From Verrucomicrobiota bacterium (GTDB taxonomy: Bacteria > Verrucomicrobiota > Verrucomicrobiia > Opitutales > Opitutaceae): a stretch of 64,000 bases of DNA. Below the pieces are notes generated by a model, which was not told the origin of the DNA, searched no databases, and saw nothing but the letters and a program-made list of their open reading frames with translations. A program made the position numbers and the translations under genes. Shown piece by piece: positions 7,244 to 15,540 of this stretch. Numbering within the stretch: the first letter of the stretch is position 1; each line of letters starts with the position of its first letter. The stretch is taken from the NCBI GenBank assembly GCA_016222805.1, contig JACRQG010000024.1, positions 32,001 to 96,000 on the forward strand, written 5' to 3'.

Positions 7244-8608
7244 CTACTCGGGCTTCTGGATCCCGAGCTTTTCCAGCAACTCGTAGAGCGTCGGCCGGCT
7301 GACTCCGAGGTCGTTGGCGGCGGCGCTGATCTTGCCCCCGCTGCGGCGGAGGGCATCGGTGACGAGTTCGCGCTCCAGTTTCTCGCGGGCCTCCCGCAGC
7401 GTGGTGCCCTTGGCCCCGAGGCTGGCGCTGAGCTCGAGGTCGGCGGCGCCGATCTTCTTGCCGTCGGCCATGATGACGGCACGGCGCACCCGATTCTGGA
7501 GCTCGCGCACGTTGCCGGGCCAGGCGTGTTCGCGCAGGGCGCGAATCGCCTCGGGCGTGAAGGTCATGCCCGGCCGTTCGTTTTCCTCCGAGAATCGCTG
7601 GAGAAACGCCTTGGCGAGCAGCACGGCGTCATCATCCCGCTCCCGGAGGGGCGGCAGGTTGATCTGCACGACGGCGAGGCGATAGAAGAGGTCCTCGCGG
7701 AAGGAGCCGTCGGCCATCTTCTTCTTCAGATCGGCGTTGGTGGCGGCGATGACCCGGGTTTCGACCTCGATTTCCTGCCGGCCGCCGACCCGCTCGAGGG
7801 TCTGTTCCTGGAGGAAGCGCAGGAGCTTCACCTGGATGGCGAGCGGGATCTCGCCGATCTCGTCGAGGAAGAGGGTGCCGCCTTCCGCGTGCTCGATCCG
7901 GCCCTTGCGCTGGGTATGGGCGCCGGTGAAGGCGCCCTTCTCATGGCCGAAAAGCTCGCTTTCGATCAGGTTCTCCGGGATGGCGCTGCAGTTGATGGCG
8001 ACAAACGGGCCGTCGCGGCGGGCGCTGCGGCGGTGGACGGCGCGCGCGGTCATCTCCTTGCCGGTGCCGCTTTCGCCGAGGATGAGCACCGGGGCGTTGG
8101 TGGTGGCGACCTTGCGGATCGACTCGAAGCAGAGCTGCATGCGGGCGCCGCTGCCGATCAGATCCTCGAAGGAGTCGGCGCGCAGCTTGGCCTGGAGCGT
8201 GGCGTATTCACGTTCGAGTGACGCCACATGGTAGCAGCGTTTGAGCAGCAGCTTCAGCTCGTCCATCTCCACCGGCTTGGTGAAGAAGTCATAGGCGCCC
8301 GAGCCGATGGCGTGGAGGGCGTTGGCCTTTTCCCCCTGGCCGCTCACAATCACGATCTTCGCGGTCGGATCGAGGGCGCGCAGTTCGCCGAGGGTGGCGA
8401 GTCCCTCGGCCGGGGAGGCGGGTTCAGGCGGCAGTCCGAGGTCGAGCAGCACGACCGTGGGACGGTGCGCCCGGTAGGCGCTCACGGCCCCGGCCCGATC
8501 TCCTGCCAGGAGGGTTTCGTACTCGCTGCTGAGCGCCCAGCGCATCTGCGTGCGGATCTCCTCGTCGTCCTCGACGAGCAGAAGTTTCGGTTTCGGGTTA
8601 TTTTCCAT
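7244..8608 (-). CDS. prsR: PEP-CTERM-type sigma54 response regulator PrsR
   Basis: A 454-residue NtrC-class regulator. The N-terminal receiver (KLLLVEDDEEIRTQ) has its phospho-acceptor Asp near residue 54 in VVLLDLGLPP. The family-typical passage EGLATLGELRALDPTAKIV and GAYDFFTKPVEMDEL matches the PrsR subfamily linked to PEP-CTERM/exosortase systems. The AAA+ domain carries Walker A GESGTGKE near 176 and an intact GAFTGA loop near 224, needed to contact sigma54. The C-terminus ends in a Fis-type HTH (SAAANDLGVSRPTLYELLEKL). The ATG at 8608 overlaps the prsK stop by 11 bp, implying translational coupling. Its target genes are not in the window apart from possible sigma54 promoters. Confidence 0.88.
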   Translation of the reverse strand: MENNPKPKLLLVEDDEEIRTQMRWALSSEYETLLAGDRAGAVSAYRAHRPTVVLLDLGLPPEPASPAEGLATLGELRALDPTAKIVIVSGQGEKANALHAIGSGAYDFFTKPVEMDELKLLLKRCYHVASLEREYATLQAKLRADSFEDLIGSGARMQLCFESIRKVATTNAPVLILGESGTGKEMTARAVHRRSARRDGPFVAINCSAIPENLIESELFGHEKGAFTGAHTQRKGRIEHAEGGTLFLDEIGEIPLAIQVKLLRFLQEQTLERVGGRQEIEVETRVIAATNADLKKKMADGSFREDLFYRLAVVQINLPPLRERDDDAVLLAKAFLQRFSEENERPGMTFTPEAIRALREHAWPGNVRELQNRVRRAVIMADGKKIGAADLELSASLGAKGTTLREAREKLERELVTDALRRSGGKISAAANDLGVSRPTLYELLEKLGIQKPE

Positions 8609-10715
8609 GCGTGGGCAGGTGGACTTGAAAGGTGGTGCCCTGGTTCGGGGCGCTGGTGACAGTGAGTCTCCCGCCGTGGGCCTCGACAATCATTTTGCTT
8701 TGGAACATGCCGATCCCCATGCCGGTTTTCTTCGTGGTCTGGAAGGGCCGGAACAGCGAGCGCTGGATGAATTCCGCGGACATGCCGCAGCCGGTGTCGG
8801 CGACGGAGAAGACGACCTCCGTGGCGGTCGCGCGGGTGGCGAGGCGGATTTCGCCCTGGGGCGGGGTCGCCTCGATGGCGTTGAGGAGGAGGTTGGTGAT
8901 GACCTTCTGCAGCTGCTCGGGGTCGATGGCGGCGGCCGGCAGGGGCGCAAATTCGCGGGAGATGCGGACGCCGGTGGCGTTCTGCAACCCGCGCAGGACC
9001 CCCTCGACGACGGTATTCAGGTCGCCGGGGGTGAGGCGGAGGTTGAGGTCGTGGCGCAGCTGGCCGAGGCGCCCGATCAGCCGGTTCATGTGTTCGACGG
9101 TCTTGCCCATGCCGCGGAGGGCATCCTCGCGGAACGCCGGGTCATTGAAATGCACCGGCAGGTTCTGGAGCATGAGGTTAAGCGTCGAGGCGGCATTCTT
9201 CAGGTCGTGGACGAAGAAGGTCGCCATCGCCTGGAAGGCGGCGAGTTCCTTGGCCTGCACGAGGCGCTGCGCCAGCTGCACGTTCATCAGCCGCGTGGTG
9301 ACGTGATCGGTCACGCACTTGAGCATGTCCATGTCCTGATCGGGAAATTCCACGCCGCTGACGCGATCGCCGATCATCAGGATGCCGCCAATCCTGCCCT
9401 GGCGCACGAACGGGGCGCACATCCGGTGGGAACCCCGCTCCGGAAACTCGATCGGATGCCAGCGGCGCAGGGCGACCGCCCAGGGGGCGTCGCCGGTCTC
9501 GATGTCCACCGGGTGCGGGTTGGCCTCGAAATGGGCGAAGACGGCGCGGATCTCCGCCTCCGTGGGCGTGCAGACGCTCGCCTTCTCCGTCGAGAGCGAG
9601 GTGGAGGCGGCCACCGTGAGAGTATCGCGCGAGTCGTTGGCGATCCAGATCGTGACGGAGAGCGCCTCGAAGACCTCGGCGGTCAGGTTGACCACGGCGC
9701 GGCAGAGATCCGTCGGGTCGACCGCGGAGGCGGTGCCCTCGGAGAACTTCCGCCAAATCGCCTGGTAGTCGTAGATCGGGCGCTGGAAATGCCGGCTGAC
9801 CATCCGCCGCAGGTACAGGCGCACGCGATCGGACTGGAACAGCACGCCGAGCAGCACGAGCGACATCAGGAGCACGAACGCCTTGAGCTCGAAGGCCGCG
9901 TCGCCCCCAAAGTACGTGACCAGCTTCGCCAGCACCCCGACGCCCAGGAGGTAGATCGCGGCCAGCACCACGATCACGGACCCTTCAAGGACCGACTGCG
10001 ACGGGTAGACTTCGGTGTCGAACTGGCTGTTGCGGAGAAGATAGCGGCCGACGATGACCATGGCCAGCAGCACGGCGATGGCGGTCGTGCTTTCCATCGA
10101 GGCGGTGATGCTGCGGTAAAGGACGGCCTGGCTGGTGGAATAGACCTCGGTGACAAAGACGACGCCGACGCCGAGCAGCATGAACTTGATCCTCCAGCGC
10201 AGGGTGCCGACCGAGGCCCGGTAAGTGCGCTCGAGGTTCATCAGCACGAGCACGCTGACCGGGAGCAGGATGCAGTAGACGACGGTTGCGGGCCAGCCCA
10301 GGCGGAGGATCCAGGGCTCGCTGCGGCTCGCGTACAACGCGCTGAACAGATCCTGGCGGAAGGCGATGGCGAGCACCAGCGGTACAACCAGCGCGGCCGG
10401 CCAGATGAACTTCCAGCGACGGAGAAAGTTCGCCGCGTTGACGCGGGCAAAGGTGAGGCTGAACACGAGCCACACTCCCGGCAGGGCCGACAGCACGATG
10501 ACGCGCCACTGCTGGATGGCCTCCACGTCGCCGAGCGTGGCCGCCTGGAGGCTGAAGGCGGCGAGGATGCGATCGGCGGCGAACAGGCACAGACCGAGCA
10601 CCAGGGTCCAGTCTGCCGTGCCGCGGCGGAGACGGAGCGACCCGAAGATGGCGACCACAATCGTGGCGGCGGCGCTGGCGAAGCAGAGCGAGGCGGGTGA
10701 GAGCAGGGTCGACAA
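8598..10715 (-). CDS. prsK: PEP-CTERM-type sensor histidine kinase PrsK
   Basis: A membrane histidine kinase of about 705 residues. The N-terminal half has seven or eight hydrophobic helices. A GAF-like region follows (DPTDLCRAVVNLTAEVFEALSV), and then an unusual H-box AMATFFVHDLKNAAS with His near residue 501, as in PrsK proteins. The catalytic ATPase shows LLLNAIEA, VADTGCGMS and MGIGMFQSKMIVEAHGG. It is the cognate sensor of the downstream PrsR. The frame is open to an ATG at 10829, but the first 38 residues from there are Pro/Arg-rich and atypical. I prefer a TTG at 10715, which gives the usual family length; the start remains uncertain. No exosortase or PEP-CTERM protein is visible in the window. 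Confidence 0.85.
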   Translation of the reverse strand: MSTLLSPASLCFASAAATIVVAIFGSLRLRRGTADWTLVLGLCLFAADRILAAFSLQAATLGDVEAIQQWRVIVLSALPGVWLVFSLTFARVNAANFLRRWKFIWPAALVVPLVLAIAFRQDLFSALYASRSEPWILRLGWPATVVYCILLPVSVLVLMNLERTYRASVGTLRWRIKFMLLGVGVVFVTEVYSTSQAVLYRSITASMESTTAIAVLLAMVIVGRYLLRNSQFDTEVYPSQSVLEGSVIVVLAAIYLLGVGVLAKLVTYFGGDAAFELKAFVLLMSLVLLGVLFQSDRVRLYLRRMVSRHFQRPIYDYQAIWRKFSEGTASAVDPTDLCRAVVNLTAEVFEALSVTIWIANDSRDTLTVAASTSLSTEKASVCTPTEAEIRAVFAHFEANPHPVDIETGDAPWAVALRRWHPIEFPERGSHRMCAPFVRQGRIGGILMIGDRVSGVEFPDQDMDMLKCVTDHVTTRLMNVQLAQRLVQAKELAAFQAMATFFVHDLKNAASTLNLMLQNLPVHFNDPAFREDALRGMGKTVEHMNRLIGRLGQLRHDLNLRLTPGDLNTVVEGVLRGLQNATGVRISREFAPLPAAAIDPEQLQKVITNLLLNAIEATPPQGEIRLATRATATEVVFSVADTGCGMSAEFIQRSLFRPFQTTKKTGMGIGMFQSKMIVEAHGGRLTVTSAPNQGTTFQVHLPTHGK

Positions 10716-10921
10716 GGGGAGGACGGAAGGTGCGGAAGGGGAGGTCACCGGGACGGCGGAGGAAGCCGGACGCCACGGGCGCGAATGCGCACGCCGGGAG
10801 TATGTGGGCCATTGCGGGGGGAGACACAAGACTCCGCCGCGCCGTGTTCGGGCCGACGCCGGACCCCGGTGGTGGAGGAGGATGGCAAACCCCAGTGGAG
10901 GCGCCGTGCCGGCGCGCTCGC

Positions 10922-12058
10922 TCAGCGGGCGAGTTTTTCTCGCAGAATCTCCGCGACCCGCGCATGGCCGGCGGGGTTCAGGTGCCCGTCATTGGGAAAA
11001 AAGAACCGCTCGCCCGTCGCGGCCGCCGTCCGCAGAGGGGAGGCCAGATCGATCGTTGCGATCCGCCGCGCGGTAGCGGCCCGGTTAACCGCGCTGCGGA
11101 AGTACTCCTGATACTGCGCCGAGAGCGAGCCGGGTTGTTCCGCGTGTGACTTTCCGGCGAGAAGGACCACGCGCAGATCGACGCCGGCGCGTTCACACTC
11201 GTGCTGCATCCGGGCCAGGATGAGATCGCACAGCGCGGCGGCGGGAGCGAGCCGACGGGAGAGTGGTTCCGCCGGAATCCTCAGCTCGCCCCAGGCCTGG
11301 CTGACCAGGCGGAAGATCTCGCAGCGCTGCTCGAACCGCAGGCGCAGCGGCCAGCCGGAGGGGTCCGCCCCAAGAATCGCCGCGGTGAGGGAGTCCGACG
11401 GCGTGCCGGAAGGCGGCTGCAGCGGGACCGGAGAATTGCGCAGGGTCAGCCCGGACGGCCCGGTGTCAAAGTGAGGCTTGGGCAGCCTCACCTGCAGGGG
11501 GATGGGCCGCAGGTTGTCCAGGAGGTCGTTGCCCAGGTACACGACCAGGAGAACGCGCGCCGGCCGCAACGGGAGGACGCCTTGCTCCAACAGCAACGCC
11601 TGCTGGTCGGTGCTGTACCCCGGCACCGCAAAATTGCGGAAGCGCATGCCTCCGGACTTCGCGGCATCGAGCAGGTGGACAAAGGTCTGGTCGTCGTTCA
11701 CCCCGAATCCGAAGGTGAAGCTGTCACCCAGCACGGCCGTGACCCGCGGGGGCGGGGCGGACGGCAGCGGACTCACGATTCGCCGGAATCCGTGCGCATC
11801 GATGGAGTACTGAGCCGAGAAATCGGCGTGGCGATGGTTGCCCTTCCAGTCGGATTGGAGGCGCCACCCCAGCATGGGATCGTAGCGCACAAGCCCCGGA
11901 TCCAGGCGGTCGCTCGCCGAAATCTGCCGCTGGCGCTGGCGAAGGAACCACTCGCCTCCCGCCGCTCCAGCCGCCAAGGCGAGCACCAACGCCATCGACC
12001 GGAAGATCCAGAGCTTCCACCGGCTGGGAGGAGGCGAGGAGGACAGGGTCTGAGGCAT
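10922..12058 (-). CDS. SGNH/GDSL-type hydrolase, membrane-anchored
   Basis: A 378-residue protein with an N-terminal transmembrane helix (residues about 17-36: IFRSMALVLALAAGAAGGEW) and a periplasmic SGNH hydrolase fold. The block I motif is VLGDSFTFGFGV (catalytic Ser) and the C-terminal block V motif is DGHLNPAGH (catalytic Asp/His). Gly and Asn oxyanion residues are plausible in FAVPGYSTDQ and YLGNDLLDN. Such proteins deacylate or acylate carbohydrates or lipids. The gene follows the SxtJ-like gene by 48 bp on the same strand, a pairing seen in carbamoyltransferase/SxtJ/SGNH clusters. The substrate is unknown; an exopolysaccharide or glycolipid is an inference. Confidence 0.8.
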   Translation of the reverse strand: MPQTLSSSPPPSRWKLWIFRSMALVLALAAGAAGGEWFLRQRQRQISASDRLDPGLVRYDPMLGWRLQSDWKGNHRHADFSAQYSIDAHGFRRIVSPLPSAPPPRVTAVLGDSFTFGFGVNDDQTFVHLLDAAKSGGMRFRNFAVPGYSTDQQALLLEQGVLPLRPARVLLVVYLGNDLLDNLRPIPLQVRLPKPHFDTGPSGLTLRNSPVPLQPPSGTPSDSLTAAILGADPSGWPLRLRFEQRCEIFRLVSQAWGELRIPAEPLSRRLAPAAALCDLILARMQHECERAGVDLRVVLLAGKSHAEQPGSLSAQYQEYFRSAVNRAATARRIATIDLASPLRTAAATGERFFFPNDGHLNPAGHARVAEILREKLAR

Positions 12059-12106
12059 GCTGCGGACGAAGGGAGGTGGGACGCAGGTCAGTGACGCGTC
12101 GCCACG

Positions 12107-12511
12107 TCAAAACATGCGGTTCATGGGACCAGGTGGCTTGGCCTGGTGCCAGTAGCTCCGCGTGCCGGCGCGGGCCCGCAGCGCCAGCGGATCGTGCCCG
12201 AAACAGCGGAGCAGCCAACCAAGGGGCGTGACCACGCCCAGGAAGAACACGGTCAGGACGGCTCCTCCCACGTATTTTCCCATCCAGCGACTGAAGGCAA
12301 AGGACGCGGCGTGCACCGGCCGGACCAGGCCCGGTTGGACCAGCCCGATGGCGACACCCACGGCCACGGCGATGGCAGCGACGGCGGCACCGCGGGCCGG
12401 CACCAGGCCGCGCCAGTCCAGCACTGCCAGCAGCAGCAGCAAGACGGCACCCAACTGCAGGGCGAAACGGCGCAGCGAACGCGGATCCGAGGGCGGTGTC
12501 TTTTCTGTCAC
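12107..12511 (-). CDS. SxtJ-family membrane protein
   Basis: A 134-residue protein with three or four hydrophobic helices (LQLGAVLLLLLAVLDW, AAVAAIAVAVGVAIGLV, GGAVLTVFFLGVVTPLGWLLR) and a C-terminal DPLALR...SYWHQA segment. The final passage, RCFGHDPLALR followed by SYWH, is characteristic of SxtJ-type proteins that accompany carbamoyltransferases and SGNH hydrolases. Translation starts at GTG 12511 (GTG ACA GAA). The role is unknown beyond membrane association. The carbamoyltransferase and the small DUF5989 protein usually found next to it are absent here. Confidence 0.68.
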   Translation of the reverse strand: MTEKTPPSDPRSLRRFALQLGAVLLLLLAVLDWRGLVPARGAAVAAIAVAVGVAIGLVQPGLVRPVHAASFAFSRWMGKYVGGAVLTVFFLGVVTPLGWLLRCFGHDPLALRARAGTRSYWHQAKPPGPMNRMF

Positions 12512-12652
12512 GTGGGTTGGGTAGGTGAGTGTGCGACGCCGGGTGAATCCAGCGCAACTCCGGATGGTGGAGTGGACCGTTACGAGCAGGAGGCCGTCGA
12601 GACACGCCTCCCTGACCTGAGTAGGAACAAGAATTGGGGGTATGACCCTAGG

Positions 12653-12671
12653 TATCTCGGGAATTACGAGA
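12653..12671 (+). promoter_or_regulatory. Hairpin in the leader before cheW
   Basis: ATCTCG (12653-12658) and CGAGAT (12666-12671) form a 6-bp stem with a 7-nt loop about 55 bp before the cheW start. A second small palindrome, GGGTATGACCC, lies just upstream. These may be operator or leader structures. No consensus promoter is obvious in 12512-12723. Confidence 0.3.
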
Positions 12672-12723
12672 TCTCAGGTCCGGATTGTCTGATTCGGCCG
12701 ATCACCGGCACGCCGATGAAAGC

Positions 12724-13209
12724 ATGCATATGCAAGCTACTCTTCCCGAGGCTGCAGCTGAATCCGTTGCCGGCGCCGCTGGCAAATATCTGACGTTCCA
12801 AGTGGGCGGTGAACATTACGGAGTCCCGGTGGAGCGCACCCGCGAGATCATCCGCGTCAGCACCATCACCGGGGTGCCCCAGATGCCGGAGCACGTGAAG
12901 GGTGTGATCAACCTCCGGGGCCGCATCGTGCCGGTGGTGGATCTGCGCATCCGCTTCGGTCTGGCGAATTCCGAGATTCACGAGCGCACCTGCATCATCG
13001 TCGTGCAGGTGGGTGACCGGCGGGGAGCCTCCGGCGCGATGGGGCTCATGGTCGATGCGGTAGAAGAGGTCCTGACTCTCAATGCCGCGGATATGGAACC
13101 GCCGCCCGAAGTCGTCGCCCGGCACGATGCCGGCCACATCACCGGAATGGCCAAGGCGAAAGGCACACTCACCACGCTGATCGACCTCGACCGCCTGCTG
13201 GCCGGGTGA
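12724..13209 (+). CDS. cheW: Chemotaxis coupling protein CheW
   Basis: A 161-residue CheW, the adaptor joining chemoreceptors to the CheA kinase. Characteristic stretches are YLTFQVGGEHYGVPV, EIIRVSTITGVPQMPEHVKGVINLRGRIVPVVDLR and GLMVDAVEEVL. I chose the ATG at 12724 (MHMQATLPEAA), preceded by GATGAAAG. A TTG at 12685 would add 13 residues. Two chemoreceptor genes follow on the same strand, but no CheA, CheY, CheB or CheR is in the window, so the kinase must be encoded elsewhere. Confidence 0.92.
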   Translation: MHMQATLPEAAAESVAGAAGKYLTFQVGGEHYGVPVERTREIIRVSTITGVPQMPEHVKGVINLRGRIVPVVDLRIRFGLANSEIHERTCIIVVQVGDRRGASGAMGLMVDAVEEVLTLNAADMEPPPEVVARHDAGHITGMAKAKGTLTTLIDLDRLLAG

Positions 13210-13272
13210 TTCCCGCTCCCTCCCTCCCTTTTGGCTCAAACTGTAAAACTCCAACTCAACTCGCTTGCCCCC

Positions 13273-15318
13273 ATGAAAAGAATGAAACTCGGCTTCAAGA
13301 TCGGTCTCGGCTTCGGTTCCCTCATCCTGCTCGCCTGCGTCCTCGGCGCCGTGGCGATCTGGAACATGTACACGGTCAAGGACCAGGCCACGCGGCTGGA
13401 AAAGGAAAACGTCCCGGAGGTCACCGTCGCCAACAACGTCGAGCGATCCTCCCTGCTGACCATGTACGAAATCAGAGGTTACACCTTCTCCGAGGAGGCC
13501 GAGATGCTGAAGCGCGGGCAGGCCCATCTGGCCGAGGTCAAGAGCCACCTGGCGGACGCGAAGCGCCTGGGTGCGAGCTCCGCCAGCCTCGCCAGCCTGA
13601 AAACGGCGGCCGAGAGGGCCGAGGCCAAGGTCCTCGAATATGAGAAGCTCGTAAACGAGACGGTGGCGATCGATGCGGCCATCGATCAGAGCCGCAAGGG
13701 CATGAACGAGGCCGCCCAGGCGTTCATCAAGGTCTGTTACGACTACATCAAGGGGCAGTCCACGTCCCTCGCCGAAGAGATCAAGGCCAACGCGGGCGCC
13801 GCCAAGATCGGGGAGCGCACTCTCAAGGTGGAAATCGCCAACGACATCGTCGATGCCGGCAACACCATCCGCATCCTCGCCTGGAAGGCGCAGGCGGAGC
13901 GTGAGCTGAAGCTGCTGGAGGAAACCAAGCCGCACTTCGGCACGATCAAGGCGAAGCTCGACCAACTGCGACCGATCACCACCCAGAAGGTGAACATCGA
14001 TCAGATCAACCTTTGCCAGAAGTCCGCCGACGACTACCAAAAGAACCTGCAGGACCTGGCGACCAACTGGCAGAAGAAGGACGCGGTTGCGGTCAAGCGG
14101 GCCGAGGTGGCCAATGCCGTCCTGGCCGAGGCGCGGAGCACAGCCAAGCTTGGCCTTGATGATACGGCCAAGGTCAGCGGCCATGCGACCAGTTCCCTGA
14201 GCACCGCCAGCACCATCCTCGTCTGGGGCCTGGGCGTCGCCGCCGTGGCGGGTTGTCTCGTGGCCTTCTTCGTGACGCGTTCGATTACGAAGCCGATCAT
14301 GGGGGTGGCGACGACGTTGTCGGCCGGGGCGGAGCAGACGGCGGCGGCGGCGGGGCAGGTGTCGGCGGCGAGCCAGTCGCTGGCGGAAGGTTCCAGCGAG
14401 CAGGCGGCGTCGTTGGAGGAGACCAGTTCGTCGCTGGAGGAGATGTCGAGCATGACGAAGCGCAACGCCGGCAACGCGCAGCGCGCGAACGACCTCGCCC
14501 GCGAGGCGAGCACGTCCGCGGAAGCCGGAGCGGCGGACATGAAGGCGATGGCGGCGGCGATGGCCGACATCAAGTCGTCGAGCGACGACATCGCGAAGAT
14601 CATCAAGACGATCGACGAGATTGCGTTCCAGACGAACATCCTGGCGCTGAACGCCGCGGTGGAAGCCGCGCGCGCCGGCGAGGCCGGCATGGGCTTCGCC
14701 GTGGTGGCCGACGAGGTGCGCAACCTGGCGCAGCGCAGCGCGGTGGCGGCAAAGGAGACGGCGACGAAGATCGAGACGGCGATCAGCAAGACGTCGCTGG
14801 GCGTGAGCCTGACGGACAAGGTGGCGACGCGCCTGCAGGAGATCGTGACCAAGGCGAAGCAGGTGGATGAACTTGCGGCCGAGGTGGCGACGGCGTCGAA
14901 GGAACAGACGCAGGGCATCGAGCAGCTCAACACCGCGATCAGCCAGATCGACAAGGTGACGCAGAGCAATGCGGCGAACGCGGAAGAGAGCGCGAGTGCG
15001 GCCGAGGAGATGAGCGCGCAGACCGAGTCGCTGAAGGAAGCCGTGGGCGAGCTGATGGCCCTGGTGAACGGCAACACCACCACCGGGTCGGCGACGGCCG
15101 CGGTGAATCCCAACGCCGCCTTCCGGTCCGTGTCGGCCAAGGCCGCGGTCCGGGCCCGGTCGGTCAGTGGCGGCAACGGACACCACGCCGTGGGTTCGAG
15201 CAACGGTAACGGCACCGCCGCGACGCCCGCCGCCGAGGAGAAGGAGCCGCTGGTGCTGACGCCGCCCAATCGGCAGGGAGCCGCCGCCTTCGACTCGTTC
15301 AAGGACATCCGGCACTAA
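13273..15318 (+). CDS. Methyl-accepting chemotaxis protein (first of a tandem pair)
   Basis: A 681-residue chemoreceptor. TM1 is [19 protein letters not shown] (residues about 10-30). A periplasmic, mostly helical sensor domain of about 280 residues follows (four-helix-bundle type, with [18 protein letters not shown]). TM2 is near 315-335 ([21 protein letters not shown]). After RSITKPI the chain passes almost directly into the signalling coiled coil, so the HAMP domain is strongly shortened. The hairpin tip reads [20 protein letters not shown] with [19 protein letters not shown]. The C-terminal tail is Gly/Ala-rich and has no CheR-docking pentapeptide. The ATG at 13273 is used; the frame is open to 13231. 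A strong terminator follows. Confidence 0.92.
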   Translation: MKRMKLGFKIGLGFGSLILLACVLGAVAIWNMYTVKDQATRLEKENVPEVTVANNVERSSLLTMYEIRGYTFSEEAEMLKRGQAHLAEVKSHLADAKRLGASSASLASLKTAAERAEAKVLEYEKLVNETVAIDAAIDQSRKGMNEAAQAFIKVCYDYIKGQSTSLAEEIKANAGAAKIGERTLKVEIANDIVDAGNTIRILAWKAQAERELKLLEETKPHFGTIKAKLDQLRPITTQKVNIDQINLCQKSADDYQKNLQDLATNWQKKDAVAVKRAEVANAVLAEARSTAKLGLDDTAKVSGHATSSLSTASTILVWGLGVAAVAGCLVAFFVTRSITKPIMGVATTLSAGAEQTAAAAGQVSAASQSLAEGSSEQAASLEETSSSLEEMSSMTKRNAGNAQRANDLAREASTSAEAGAADMKAMAAAMADIKSSSDDIAKIIKTIDEIAFQTNILALNAAVEAARAGEAGMGFAVVADEVRNLAQRSAVAAKETATKIETAISKTSLGVSLTDKVATRLQEIVTKAKQVDELAAEVATASKEQTQGIEQLNTAISQIDKVTQSNAANAEESASAAEEMSAQTESLKEAVGELMALVNGNTTTGSATAAVNPNAAFRSVSAKAAVRARSVSGGNGHHAVGSSNGNGTAATPAAEEKEPLVLTPPNRQGAAAFDSFKDIRH

Positions 15319-15326
15319 GACTTCAG

Positions 15327-15348
15327 GGCGCCGGCGAAAACCGGCGCC
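15327..15348 (+). terminator. GC-rich hairpin after chemoreceptor gene
   Basis: GGCGCCGG (15327-15334) and CCGGCGCC (15341-15348) form a perfect 8-bp stem with loop CGAAAA. No T-run follows. It is 9 bp after the stop codon and probably works together with the stronger hairpin downstream. Confidence 0.5.
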
Positions 15349-15377
15349 TACCCGAGCAAGCAACACAACCAAGAGCC

Positions 15378-15423
15378 CGCTCCGGCGGGGGACTAACGTC
15401 CCGCGCCGGAGCGTTTTCGTTTG
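15378..15423 (+). terminator. Intrinsic terminator between the two chemoreceptor genes
   Basis: Arms CGCTCCGGCG (15378-15387) and CGCCGGAGCG (15404-15413) form a perfect 10-bp stem extended inside by GGGAC/GTCCC around TAAC, and are followed by TTTTCGTTT. This is the clearest rho-independent terminator in the window. It implies that the second chemoreceptor has its own promoter. Confidence 0.85.
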
Positions 15424-15540
15424 CGCCGGCCGCCCGCCTCCCGGCAGGGGATTTTCCCCAGGACGACTCGGGAATTTCGAAGCGCCTGCCATGGCGGTTC
15501 CGGTGCGTTGGCGCCCGCGGGGTCCGATTATTCCAATGCG

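Noticed and set aside
8550-10700. A 716-codon plus-strand frame opposite prsK
   Set aside because: It is an antisense shadow: composition is His/Gln/Asp-rich and no motifs appear; PrsK is well supported.
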